Part shown: positions 24,940-33,216 of the stretch, in pieces
Layout: each line of letters begins with the position of its first letter
Numbering within the stretch: the stretch's first letter is position 1
Source: Actinoplanes derwentensis
GTDB lineage: Bacteria; Actinomycetota; Actinomycetes; Mycobacteriales; Micromonosporaceae
DNA: 64,000 nt
Assembly (NCBI RefSeq): GCF_900104725.1
Contig: NZ_LT629758.1
Span: 4,292,501-4,356,500 of the forward strand
Reading direction: 5' to 3'
The notes under the pieces: generated by a model
The model's input: the letters and a program-made list of their open reading frames with translations, nothing else
Told to the model about the DNA's origin: nothing
Database searches by the model: none
Made by a program: the position numbers and the translations under genes

Positions 24940-25961
24940 GCGCCGCCGGGCCGACCTGGACTCCCGCGCTGCTCGCCGCGCCCGCCGGTAGCGGTGTGGT
25001 GTGCCGGCTGTGCCCGTTCCGTTGTGTCCTGCCGGACGGGCGTACCGGCGTCTGCGGGGTCCGCCGCAACCACGGCGGCCAGCTGCAGACCGCCACCCGG
25101 TCGGTCGCGGTGGCACATGTCGACGCGGTCGAGCGCAAACCGTTCTTCCACGTTCTGCCGGGCAGCCCGGTGCTGACCGTGGCCGGGCCCGGTTGCACCT
25201 TCCGGTGCACCTACTGCATCAACCACCGGCTCTCCCAGTACGGCCGGGACGACGCGAGTGGATGGCGCGGCGAGCCGGCGGATCCGGTGGCCATCGTGGC
25301 ACGGGCGCGTTCGGCCGGAGCGGTGATCGGTATGTCGTACACGGAACCGTCTCTCGCTCTGGAATTGGCCTTGGAACTGGTCGAGGCGGCGGGGCCAGAG
25401 GGGATCCGGCTGCTGTGGAAGAGCAACGGGTTCCTCACGCCGGAGGCGGCGGACCTGGTCGCGCCGATCCTGACGGCGGTGAACATCGACGTGAAGGCGG
25501 ACGACGAGCAGGCGCACCGCCGGCTCACCGGGGCGTCGCTCGGGCCGGTGCTCGACACCGTCGAACGGCTGCACGCGGCGGGTGTGTGGATCGAGGTCAC
25601 CACCCCGTTGATCCCGGGCACGTCGGACAGCGCGGACCAGCTGGCCGGGATCGCCCGCCGGATCGCCCGGATCGACCGTGACATCCCGTGGCATCTGGCC
25701 CGGTTCTCCCCCGACTACCGGCTGACCGGACAGCCGCCCACCTCGCCGGAGGCGCTGGCCCGGGCCGTGGACGTCGGCCGGGACGCCGGTCTACGGTACG
25801 TCTACGTGGAACGCGCCCTGGGCGCGCCCGGACGGCACACGTCGTGCCTCACCTGTGGACACGTGCTCATCGAACGGGACGTCTGGGCGCTGGCCGGCAT
25901 GACCTTGACCGACGGCGCCTGCCCGGAGTGCGGGGCGGGCGTCCCAGGCATCTGGAGATGA
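24936..25961 (+). CDS. AmrS-like radical SAM enzyme
   Basis: A 341-aa radical SAM protein of the AmmeMemoRadiSam AmrS type. It has an N-terminal Cys-rich lobe (CRLCPFRCVLPDGRTGVCGV), KPFFHVLPGSPVLTVAGPGC, the 4Fe-4S CxxxCxxC motif CTFRCTYCIN, and a C-terminal CLTCGHVLI / CPECGAG zinc-ribbon pair. The usual partners AMMECR1 and MEMO1 are absent; instead it sits next to a 73-aa Cys-Gly-ending protein, a RING-like protein and an E1. A role in modifying one of these is an inference. The ATG overlaps the upstream stop. Confidence 0.88.
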   Translation: MSAAGPTWTPALLAAPAGSGVVCRLCPFRCVLPDGRTGVCGVRRNHGGQLQTATRSVAVAHVDAVERKPFFHVLPGSPVLTVAGPGCTFRCTYCINHRLSQYGRDDASGWRGEPADPVAIVARARSAGAVIGMSYTEPSLALELALELVEAAGPEGIRLLWKSNGFLTPEAADLVAPILTAVNIDVKADDEQAHRRLTGASLGPVLDTVERLHAAGVWIEVTTPLIPGTSDSADQLAGIARRIARIDRDIPWHLARFSPDYRLTGQPPTSPEALARAVDVGRDAGLRYVYVERALGAPGRHTSCLTCGHVLIERDVWALAGMTLTDGACPECGAGVPGIWR

Positions 25962-25963
25962 TC

Positions 25964-26185
25964 ATGTCCAACGAGGAACCGGAGTTCGTCTTCGTCCCGC
26001 ATCTGCCCGATCTCATCGACGCGTCCGAGTACCCGGACCACCCCGACGGCCGGCTGGTCCGGATCGAGATCCGCAGCGACGGGACCGGGGTCGAGGTGCT
26101 CGCCGACGGGTTCCGCCCGGCCTGGGTGGAGCAACTGCTGGCCGAGGTCGGCGGCGGTCCCATCGACGAGATGCTCTGCGGATGA
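25964..26185 (+). CDS. Small acidic protein ending in Cys-Gly (possible modifier)
   Basis: A 73-aa protein with no recognised family. It has predicted strands around FVFVP and RLVRIEIRSDGTGVEVLAD, a helix AWVEQLLAEV, and the C-terminal tail EMLCG. Its position between a radical SAM enzyme and RING/E1/E2 genes, its small size and the C-terminal Gly make it a candidate ubiquitin-like modifier or sulfur carrier, or a peptide substrate of the radical SAM enzyme. ATG 25964 has GGAG 6 nt upstream. It overlaps the next gene by ATGA. Confidence 0.75.
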   Translation: MSNEEPEFVFVPHLPDLIDASEYPDHPDGRLVRIEIRSDGTGVEVLADGFRPAWVEQLLAEVGGGPIDEMLCG

Positions 26186-26757
26186 CCGACGACGAGGTGC
26201 TCGCCTTCGAACTGGGGCACGAGGTCGGGATGCATCCGCTGTTCGGCGACGGGCGGACGGCCGGCGCCGGCATCACCACCACGCTGTCCCGGTGGCTGGG
26301 GCTGACCTGCACCACCTGCCGGCACACGTTCCGGGTCGGTGACCGGGTCGAGACGTCCGGCTGGGACGTGCGGCACCTGGATCCGGTGCTGAACTGCGGC
26401 ACGCCCGCGGACCACGGTACCGGGGACGGCGAGAACGCCGCCGCGTTCGCTCGCGGGCTGCTGGAGGCATGGCCTGCCGCCTCGGGTGAGCCGGTCCGGC
26501 TGTCGGACGGGGACTGGCGGCTGCCGCGACGTGGCCCGGGCGGGGCCGGACCCACCTGCCCGGTCTGCGCGCATACCTTCCGCCCCGGCGACATGGTGAT
26601 CGTCTGCCCGTGTGCCCGCCCGGTCGGCGCGTCCGGCCTGCCACCCTGCGAGCTCGCCGTCCACCGTGACCCGGTGAGCGGGCTGACCTGCTGGGACGAC
26701 TGGCGACCGGACGGCCGGCTGGTCCGGTGCCCGATCACGCACGAGGTACCCGGGTGA
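26182..26757 (+). CDS. RING-like double treble-clef zinc protein (possible E3)
   Basis: A 191-aa protein with two zinc clusters. The first has C43/C46 (CTTC), H65 and C72. The second has C126/C129 (CPVC), C142, C144, C156, H161 (AVHRDP), C170 and C183, a binuclear cross-brace pattern like prokaryotic RING fingers that occur with bacterial E1/E2/JAB genes. It is therefore a candidate E3-like adaptor between E2 and target. It overlaps the neighbours on both sides by 4 nt. Only the zinc pattern is certain; ligase activity is inferred. Confidence 0.75.
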   Translation: MTDDEVLAFELGHEVGMHPLFGDGRTAGAGITTTLSRWLGLTCTTCRHTFRVGDRVETSGWDVRHLDPVLNCGTPADHGTGDGENAAAFARGLLEAWPAASGEPVRLSDGDWRLPRRGPGGAGPTCPVCAHTFRPGDMVIVCPCARPVGASGLPPCELAVHRDPVSGLTCWDDWRPDGRLVRCPITHEVPG

Positions 26758-27851
26758 CCGACCGCTTCGCCCGGCACGCCGGTTTGCCCGGCTGGCGCCA
26801 GGATCTGCTCGGCGACGCAACCGCCGTGGTGTGCGGTGCCGGTGCGCTCGGCAACGAGGTCGCGAAGAATCTCGGCATGGCCGGAATCGGCCGGTTGATC
26901 ATCTGCGATCCGGACACCGTGAGCCGTTCCAACCTCAGCCGCACCGTGCTGTTCCGGGAGAAGGACGTCGGCCGGCCCAAGGTCGAGGCCGCCGCCGAGG
27001 CTCTCGCCGGGCTCGCCCCGCAGTGTGCGGTGCAACCCCGGGCCGCCGGTCTCACCGCCGGGGTGGGGCTGGCCGAACTTCGGGACAGCTCGATCGTCCT
27101 GGGCTGTCTGGACTCCCGGCGGGCCCGGCTGGAGCTGCTCGGCCGGTGTGCTCTCGCCGACGCCCGGCTGGTCGACGGGGGCACCGGGCCGTGGAGCGGC
27201 GAGGTGCGGATGCGCGTCGACGCCGCCGAGCCGTGTTACGGGTGCACCCTGACCGCGCGGGAGCGGGCCGTGGGTGATCTGCCCACCGCGTACACCGATC
27301 TCTATCCAGAACGGGAGATGGCCGCGTCGATCGCTCTCACCGCGCTCGTCGGCGCCTGGATGACGACGGCGGCTCTGCAGATCGTTTTCGGGCAACCGCC
27401 GGACTATCGCATGCTCCGGATCGAAGGGCTGACCGGAACCACCGGGCCCGTCGCGCCACGGCTCGCGCCGGACTGCCCGCACCATCGTCCACTGGGGCCG
27501 GTTGATCTTCGCGTCCCGATCTCACCGGACGACACGGTCGAGGACCTGCTCAGCCACTTGCCGGACGGGTACACCCTGAACGTGTGGGCAGCATTCCCCG
27601 TCCGAACGACCTGTAGCGTCCGCGATGGCCAAACCCGTTACCATCGTGCCGCGAACGGGACACAAAGGAGGCACTGCATGCAGTGTGGAGCCGTGATCCG
27701 ACCGGCATCGAGCTACCGGTTGTCCGACGCCGACCGCTCCGATCGGCTGTCCGGCCTCGGCGTCGCCCCGGGTGAGATCCTGCCCGCCCGGGGGCCGGAC
27801 GGCGCCGTCCTCCTCGTGGAACTGGGCTCCGGCCGTGACGCTGAGTCCTAA
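26754..27851 (+). CDS. E1-like (ThiF/UBA) activating enzyme
   Basis: A 365-aa member of the ThiF/E1 superfamily. ATP site: GAGALGNEVAKNLG (28-41), acidic D52 (IICDPD), N60 and R63 (SNLSRTVLF), K76 and D120 (GCLDSRRARLE). A zinc pair C161/C164 (PCYGC) is present, with C241/H244 as possible partners. Where ThiF/MoeB carry a Cys before R-T/N, this protein reads EREMAASIALTALVG, so the canonical thioester Cys appears absent. A C-terminal extension (residues 250-365) holds C287, C308 and C311. It overlaps the E2 gene by 17 nt. Confidence 0.88.
   Translation: MTDRFARHAGLPGWRQDLLGDATAVVCGAGALGNEVAKNLGMAGIGRLIICDPDTVSRSNLSRTVLFREKDVGRPKVEAAAEALAGLAPQCAVQPRAAGLTAGVGLAELRDSSIVLGCLDSRRARLELLGRCALADARLVDGGTGPWSGEVRMRVDAAEPCYGCTLTARERAVGDLPTAYTDLYPEREMAASIALTALVGAWMTTAALQIVFGQPPDYRMLRIEGLTGTTGPVAPRLAPDCPHHRPLGPVDLRVPISPDDTVEDLLSHLPDGYTLNVWAAFPVRTTCSVRDGQTRYHRAANGTQRRHCMQCGAVIRPASSYRLSDADRSDRLSGLGVAPGEILPARGPDGAVLLVELGSGRDAES
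27665..27680 (+). promoter_or_regulatory. Strong internal ribosome-binding site within the E1 gene
   Basis: AAAGGAGG ends 6 nt before an in-frame ATG at 27679. Starting there would give a 57-residue C-terminal peptide (MQCGAVIRPASS onward). The 90 nt before it are AT-richer than the surroundings. Confidence 0.4.
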
Positions 27852-29271
27852 GGAGCAGGGTCAGCTCCGTGGGGCGCTCATCAACGCCTACGGGTCACCA
27901 CCGGCTGTCGTCCTGGCCGACATCGGCCTGCCCCCGGCAGTCATTCCGGCCGGCAACCTCGATCCGGTCACCGCCTGGCTGCAGATCATCCAGAACATCG
28001 CCGCGGGCGGCCCCGTCGACTTCCCGACGCTGATCGGCCGCGCCCTCGAGGACTTCCCGGTGAATCCGGTCCTGGTGGAGCTGCAGGGCCGATGCGCACC
28101 GCCGACGCCACCGCCCGAACCCGCCGCTGGGCCCGGTGAACCCCGCCGCGATCCCTACGGCGTCAGCACCAACGTCCAAGCGTTCTTCCTGGCCAGTGGC
28201 GAGGAGGAACGTCACGTCATCATGGCCAAACTCGGGGACCTGGAACCACGGTTACGGTCCGGAACCAACTCCACGATTCTGCTGGAGTTCGCCTCCACCG
28301 ATGTGGAACGCGTGATGGCCATCCTGGATCCGCTCCCCCTGGAGTGGACCTTGGTGGCGCCCGGGGAGCCAGCATACCTGATCTCCCATCTGATCGGTGT
28401 CGGACCCGACGGCCGCCGTTTCCGGCTCGGGGACCTGCCCGCGGCGATGCGGGTCGAGGACGTCACGGCGTCGGTGCTGTCGGAGTACCCGTCGGCGGGT
28501 GGCTCCCGCCGGGCGGTGGCCGACCGGGTGTTGTCGAACGGACAGGGCGAACGGATGCGGCCGGATCAGACCCTGCACGAGGCCGGTGTCCGCGACGGCG
28601 AGCAGGTCCGGGTGGGTTACGAGACCAACGCCGGCGCGGTGAACCCGGCGCTGCGGTTCGAGGCACTGACCCGGGCCCGCAATCAGCTGCTGGAGTTCAC
28701 CGCGGCCAACGGCTGGGGTCTGGCCGCGGAGTCCGCCGAGGCCGCCACCGCGTACGAGGTGACCTTCACCAGGGCCAGCTTCGGGCCGCCGCCACCGCCC
28801 GCCGGGCCGGTGCTCGTGCACGAGCACCACGTGCTGATCGAATTCGGGCCGGACTTCCCGCAGTCGGCGCCCACGGTGTTCTGGCTGTCCCCGATCTTCC
28901 ATCCCAACGTCTTCCCGAACTACGACAGCGACCGCGCCCAGGCACGCCCGCAACTGCGGGGTTACGTGTGCCTCGGCGAGCTGGAGGAGGCCTATCAGCC
29001 CGGCTTCGATCTCGGGGACCTGTGCCTGACCCTGCTGGACATCGCCGGGTTCGGCAACTACAGCCTCCAGGTCCCGACCGGTGACGTGGTCCGCACCGAT
29101 TCGGGACTGGTCGTGATGGGTTCCGGCAACGCCCTGGACGTGGCGGCGGCGGCGTGGGTCCGGGACAACCAGGGCGAGCTCGCGGCGATCGGCGGGCGGC
29201 TTCTCGATCCACCCGGGCCGGATCCGGCCCGGCGAGGGTACCGACCACGGATGGAGCCGTTCCACGGATGA
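27835..29271 (+). CDS. EAD-UBL-E2 fusion protein
   Basis: A 478-aa fusion. Residues 4-83 are a helical effector-associated domain (LRGALINAYGSPPAVVLADI through FPVNPVLVEL) similar to those of the trypsin and TIR proteins. Residues 105-178 are unassigned. Residues 180-263 look like a ubiquitin/YukD-type beta-grasp domain (YLISHLIGVGPDGRRFRLGD, then LHEAGVRDGEQVRV). Residues 275-412 are an E2 core with HPN at 356-358 (SPIFHPNVFPN) and the catalytic C379 (RGYVCLGEL). It should accept a modifier from the E1 and transfer it. GTG start at 27835. Confidence 0.88.
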   Translation: MTLSPKEQGQLRGALINAYGSPPAVVLADIGLPPAVIPAGNLDPVTAWLQIIQNIAAGGPVDFPTLIGRALEDFPVNPVLVELQGRCAPPTPPPEPAAGPGEPRRDPYGVSTNVQAFFLASGEEERHVIMAKLGDLEPRLRSGTNSTILLEFASTDVERVMAILDPLPLEWTLVAPGEPAYLISHLIGVGPDGRRFRLGDLPAAMRVEDVTASVLSEYPSAGGSRRAVADRVLSNGQGERMRPDQTLHEAGVRDGEQVRVGYETNAGAVNPALRFEALTRARNQLLEFTAANGWGLAAESAEAATAYEVTFTRASFGPPPPPAGPVLVHEHHVLIEFGPDFPQSAPTVFWLSPIFHPNVFPNYDSDRAQARPQLRGYVCLGELEEAYQPGFDLGDLCLTLLDIAGFGNYSLQVPTGDVVRTDSGLVVMGSGNALDVAAAAWVRDNQGELAAIGGRLLDPPGPDPARRGYRPRMEPFHG

Positions 29272-30296
29272 GCGTCGAGGTGGAGCTGTTCACCGCTCCG
29301 GACTACACCTACGGGGAGCGGCACGCCCTCGTGCCACTGCTCCGCGATGCGCTGCGGCCCGTGCTCGGGGCGGTCGTCGACCGGGCCGGCTTCCGCCTCA
29401 GTCTCCAGCCGGTGGACGACGAGGGAACCCTCGACGGCACGCCCAGCCTGGTCAATCTCCGGCCCGGGCACGGCTACGTGATCGTGACCGCCGTCGCGGA
29501 CGGCCGGATCGTCTACCGCCATCCGCACACCGTCCGCGAACTCGTCGGGCGGCCTCTGCAGCGGCACCTGGCCCGTTCCCACCCGGACGTGGCGCACTGG
29601 GGTTACGGCCTGGCCGGTCCCGGGCTGGAGAAGCTGGCCTTCGTGAAGCCGGTTCCGGCGGTCGAGGGCCAGGTGGAGATCACCGCGGGCCGCCGCCGGG
29701 GCATCACCCGGCTGGAGGAACTGCCCGAGCCCGAACCCGATCCGATCGATCTGGCCGGCCTGGGGCTGTCCGGCGTCCAGGAGGACGGGCCGGTGGTGCT
29801 CATCGGGCCGGACACCCTGGATCAGTTCCTGACCCAGGGTTTCTCGATGGACGTCGAGGAGGGCGGCTTCGTGATCGGGCACCGGCGCCGTGACCCGGCC
29901 GGTCCCGGGCGGGACGTCCTGGAGATCACCGACGTGGTGCCGGCCCGCAGCACCGGTGCCTCGCTGCTGCGGTTCACCTTCACCGGAGAGAGCTTCCTGG
30001 AGCTGGCCAATCTCCTGGCCAGTCGCGGCCGGCAGGAGGAGGTCCTCGGCTGGTACCACACGCATCTGTTCGCCGCCACCGACGAGTTCGGGTTGTCCAG
30101 CATCGACGTGACCCTGCACTGCTCGACCTTCCGGCGGCCCTGGCAGGTCGCGGCCCTGGTCAATCTGGGCCGCTCGGGCCGGACGCTGCGCTTCTACCAC
30201 GCGCTCCCCACCGGCAAGGGGGCCGACGGGACGATGGCGCCGGTGCCCTACCGGGTCACCGGCGGCCGGCCGGGCGCGGACGGGACCTCCGAGTGA
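29268..30296 (+). CDS. JAB/JAMM metalloprotease (deubiquitinase-like)
   Basis: A 342-aa protein. The C-terminal JAMM domain has the complete zinc set: Glu in DVEEGGFVIG (about 198), H264-x-H266 in WYHTHLF, and S277-x2-D280 in FGLSSIDV. The N-terminal 150 residues include a beta-rich domain (SVEVELFTAPDYTYG, later GHGYVIVTAVADGRIVYR). It would process the modifier precursor or remove it from targets. It overlaps both neighbours by 4 nt. Confidence 0.88.
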   Translation: MSVEVELFTAPDYTYGERHALVPLLRDALRPVLGAVVDRAGFRLSLQPVDDEGTLDGTPSLVNLRPGHGYVIVTAVADGRIVYRHPHTVRELVGRPLQRHLARSHPDVAHWGYGLAGPGLEKLAFVKPVPAVEGQVEITAGRRRGITRLEELPEPEPDPIDLAGLGLSGVQEDGPVVLIGPDTLDQFLTQGFSMDVEEGGFVIGHRRRDPAGPGRDVLEITDVVPARSTGASLLRFTFTGESFLELANLLASRGRQEEVLGWYHTHLFAATDEFGLSSIDVTLHCSTFRRPWQVAALVNLGRSGRTLRFYHALPTGKGADGTMAPVPYRVTGGRPGADGTSE

Positions 30297-31213
30297 CCGC
30301 GGCCGGACCGATCCCGGGCCTGGCCACCACCAGCCGGTGGGGCGAGACCGCCGCGGCGACCACCGTTCAGGTGCTGACGTGGGCGGCGGCACCGTCCGGC
30401 CCACCGCCGCTGGGCACCCTGCGCCGGGTGGGCGACCTGGTGTCCGTGCCCGCCGTCGGGGAGCGGTTGCGGGCCCTGACCCGGGTCACCGCGGCCCGCT
30501 CCGGCGCCGGGAACCCGCCGCTCGGCGACGCCTCGGCGGTCGGCGCTGGGGCGGTACTGCTGGCGGCCTCGATCGGCGGGCGGACCCGGCCGGATCTGTC
30601 GACCAGGCTGGCGGCCGCCCTGCCGGCTCCGCGACTGGACCAGGCGGCGGCCACCGGCTGGGCCGACGCCCTGGCCCGGCACGCGGTGGCCGGGGCGGCC
30701 CTGTCCGCTCCGGACCACGGCCCGGACGACCTGGCCGGTGCCTGGCTGGACGCTTCGCCGTTGACGGCGGTGCTGCTGGCCCCGCATCCGTCGGGCCGGC
30801 AGACCGCGGTACGGACGGCGCTGGCCCTGGCCCGGCGCCCGGGCGGTCCCGGTGTGCTCACCCATGTGCTGGCCGGCTGCCATCCGGACGTCGCGGTCCT
30901 CCAGTGGCGCGGCGACGTCCTGCTGCGGCTCGCCGCCGAGCATCCCGGTCTGGTGCTGGACGTCTACCTGGCCGCGCGGAACTGGCACGCGGCGGCCTGG
31001 GACGCCCGGATGGCCTCGGCCACACGGCGGATCGCCGCGTCCGCCGCCGCTGGGAGACCGGATGCCGACGCGCTTCGGGTGGTGCGCTTCTGGGCCGGTC
31101 TCACCGCCCGGCCGGTGGCCGCTCTCCTCGCCCGGGGACGGTTCCCGGCCGCGCTGCGGGACCTGTACCTGCTGGTCCGCCGGCACCCCGCCGCGGGGGT
31201 GAGCGACCTGTGA
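30293..31213 (+). CDS. Unassigned helical protein of the island, 306 aa
   Basis: No family recognised. It is Ala/Arg/Leu-rich and mostly helical, with TPR-like or HEAT-like amphipathic segments (AVLQWRGDVLLRLAAEHPG, and FPAALRDLYLLVRRHP at the C-terminus). It lies between the JAB and AAA genes with GTGA overlaps at both ends. It may be one of the accessory X proteins described for FtsH/MoxR-vWA ternary systems, but I cannot match it to a named one. Confidence 0.7.
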   Translation: MTAAGPIPGLATTSRWGETAAATTVQVLTWAAAPSGPPPLGTLRRVGDLVSVPAVGERLRALTRVTAARSGAGNPPLGDASAVGAGAVLLAASIGGRTRPDLSTRLAAALPAPRLDQAAATGWADALARHAVAGAALSAPDHGPDDLAGAWLDASPLTAVLLAPHPSGRQTAVRTALALARRPGGPGVLTHVLAGCHPDVAVLQWRGDVLLRLAAEHPGLVLDVYLAARNWHAAAWDARMASATRRIAASAAAGRPDADALRVVRFWAGLTARPVAALLARGRFPAALRDLYLLVRRHPAAGVSDL

Positions 31214-33216
31214 CCAGACGCCGGCTGACGTTCATGACCGACAACGACGACGTGCAGTCGTTCGAGGATCGTGTGCTCCTCGACGAGGGCGATCCCACTC
31301 TGGGTGATCTGCTGGCCGATTTCCCCGTCCTGTGCACTGTTCCGCTCAGCGCCGACCATCTCCAGATGCGGCTCGCGGAGCTGCGGATCGACGTGATCCC
31401 GATCCGGCCGGACCAGCCCGGTTACCTGCCGCCCGGAGCCCGGCTCGGCAGCGCGCCCGGCGGGGATCCGGCCACCGCGGGCACGGACGGTGCGACGGCC
31501 GGCCCGGCTGTCCCGGCCGGTGATCAGGATCGGCCGGGAGAGGTCACGGCCGACGGGCAGCACCCGCGGCGGATCAACGATCGGGAAGCGGTCCTCCTGG
31601 CGCATCAGCTGGACATCGAACGTGCCGCCTCCTATCTGGAGAGTGGGCTGTCGGTACTCGTACGCGCGGAGAAGATCCTGGTCAGTCATCTGGCCGAGGA
31701 GATCGCCGCGCGCAGCGGACGGGTCACCAGGACGATCCGCCTGGACCGCGCGAACGGCCAGGACGCTCCGGCGGCCGGACTGCCCGGTCTGCCGTCGAGC
31801 CGGCGCAGCGAACTGCTGGACGTGCTGATCGAGGGGCTGAGCACGGCCCGTCCGGGTGACCTGGTGGTGGTTCCGCACCTGGACCTGCTCGCCGGCGGCA
31901 ACGACGCGACGCTGAACGCCGAGGCACGCGAGCTGGCGGACGCCGTCTACGAGGCGGCGGACTGCGTACTGCTGGCGTTCTTCGATCCTTCGCTCATTCT
32001 GCCGGAGGTGCTGGCCAGCCGTTTCGCGGTCCGGCTGCCGGTCGACATCCTCCCCCGGCAGGTGATCACCCTGGCCGGCCCGGTGCCGACCGGCCGGGCG
32101 CTGGTCACCCGGGACGAGGCGGACCTGTTCGTGGGCTTCGACGAGATCGGCCTGTACAAACACGTCGCCGGCCTGAACGCGGTCCGGCTGCGGCACGCCC
32201 TGCGATACGCGGCCCACCAGCACCGTACGCCGCCCGGACCGGACGCCGAGCGGCCCACCTTCGGCAAACTGGTGGCCGAACTGCAGACCTTCAAAGCGAA
32301 GACGTCGAGCTCGTTCGAGGTGCCGAACGTGGACTTCGACGACATCGGCGGCTACCAGCTGGTCAAGGACGAGCTGCGGGACGCCCTGGACATCGTCGGT
32401 GGCGCCGCCCACATCCCGGAAGGGCTGCGCACCGAACTGGTCCCGGCGGGATTCATCTTCCATGGGCCACCCGGCACCGGAAAGACGCTGTTCGCCAAGG
32501 CGGCGGCCACCGCGATGGGCGCGACCATCCTGGTCGTGTCCGGGCCGGAGATCACCGACAAGTACGTGGGCGAGAGCGAGCGCAAGCTCCGTGACATCTT
32601 CGCCGAGGCCCGGCGCAACGCCCCGAGTGTCATCGTCTTCGACGAGTTCGACTCGATAGCGGCCCGGCGCACCGGCCAGCCGGACGGCGGCAACCGCGCC
32701 GGGAACGCCGTCGTCGCTCAGCTGCTCACCGAGCTGGACGGCTTCCGCCCGGAGGTTCCGGTCCTGATCATCGGGACCACGAACCGGCTGGACATCATCG
32801 ACGAGGCCCTGCTGCGGCCCAGCCGGTTCCGGCCGATCGAGATCGGACAACCTGATCTCGGCGCCCGGCGGCAGATCGCGAAGTATCACGCCGGCCACTT
32901 CGGCGTCGAGGCGAGCGAGCGGCTGCTGGACCACATCGCCGCCAGCACCGAGGGGTGCAGCGGCGACGACATCCGGTCGCTGTTCCGGGACGCGCGAGCC
33001 GGTGAACTGGTCGGCAGCCGCCGGCCCGCCGACGCGTACCGGCTGGGCCAGATCCTCGGCGAACTGCGCCGGTCACGCCGGCAACGAGAGGCGGGGCGCA
33101 CCGGCGCCGGCACCACCGCCGCCGACGGCTCCCGCCGGGCGATGACGACACCGGTGGTCCTGACCACCCGAACCCGATCCATCACCCCAGCCGACACAGG
33201 AGAGGGGAACCGGTGA
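31210..33216 (+). CDS. Cdc48/FtsH-type AAA+ ATPase without protease domain
   Basis: A 668-aa ATPase. Residues 375-650 are a classic AAA module: Walker A GPPGTGKTLF (about 419), YVGESERKLRDIF, Walker B VIVFDEFDSI (about 473), sensor 1 GTTNR (about 522) and arginine finger RPSRF (about 535). Residues 120-330 look like a degenerate AAA-like domain. There is no HExxH, so it is not a protease itself and more likely unfolds or remodels tagged proteins. GTG 31210 overlaps the preceding stop; ATG 31243 is an alternative. Confidence 0.88.
   Translation: MTRRRLTFMTDNDDVQSFEDRVLLDEGDPTLGDLLADFPVLCTVPLSADHLQMRLAELRIDVIPIRPDQPGYLPPGARLGSAPGGDPATAGTDGATAGPAVPAGDQDRPGEVTADGQHPRRINDREAVLLAHQLDIERAASYLESGLSVLVRAEKILVSHLAEEIAARSGRVTRTIRLDRANGQDAPAAGLPGLPSSRRSELLDVLIEGLSTARPGDLVVVPHLDLLAGGNDATLNAEARELADAVYEAADCVLLAFFDPSLILPEVLASRFAVRLPVDILPRQVITLAGPVPTGRALVTRDEADLFVGFDEIGLYKHVAGLNAVRLRHALRYAAHQHRTPPGPDAERPTFGKLVAELQTFKAKTSSSFEVPNVDFDDIGGYQLVKDELRDALDIVGGAAHIPEGLRTELVPAGFIFHGPPGTGKTLFAKAAATAMGATILVVSGPEITDKYVGESERKLRDIFAEARRNAPSVIVFDEFDSIAARRTGQPDGGNRAGNAVVAQLLTELDGFRPEVPVLIIGTTNRLDIIDEALLRPSRFRPIEIGQPDLGARRQIAKYHAGHFGVEASERLLDHIAASTEGCSGDDIRSLFRDARAGELVGSRRPADAYRLGQILGELRRSRRQREAGRTGAGTTAADGSRRAMTTPVVLTTRTRSITPADTGEGNR

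Noticed and set aside
31210..33216. FtsH protease
   Set aside because: The AAA module is FtsH/Cdc48-like, but there is no HExxH zinc motif and no membrane segment.
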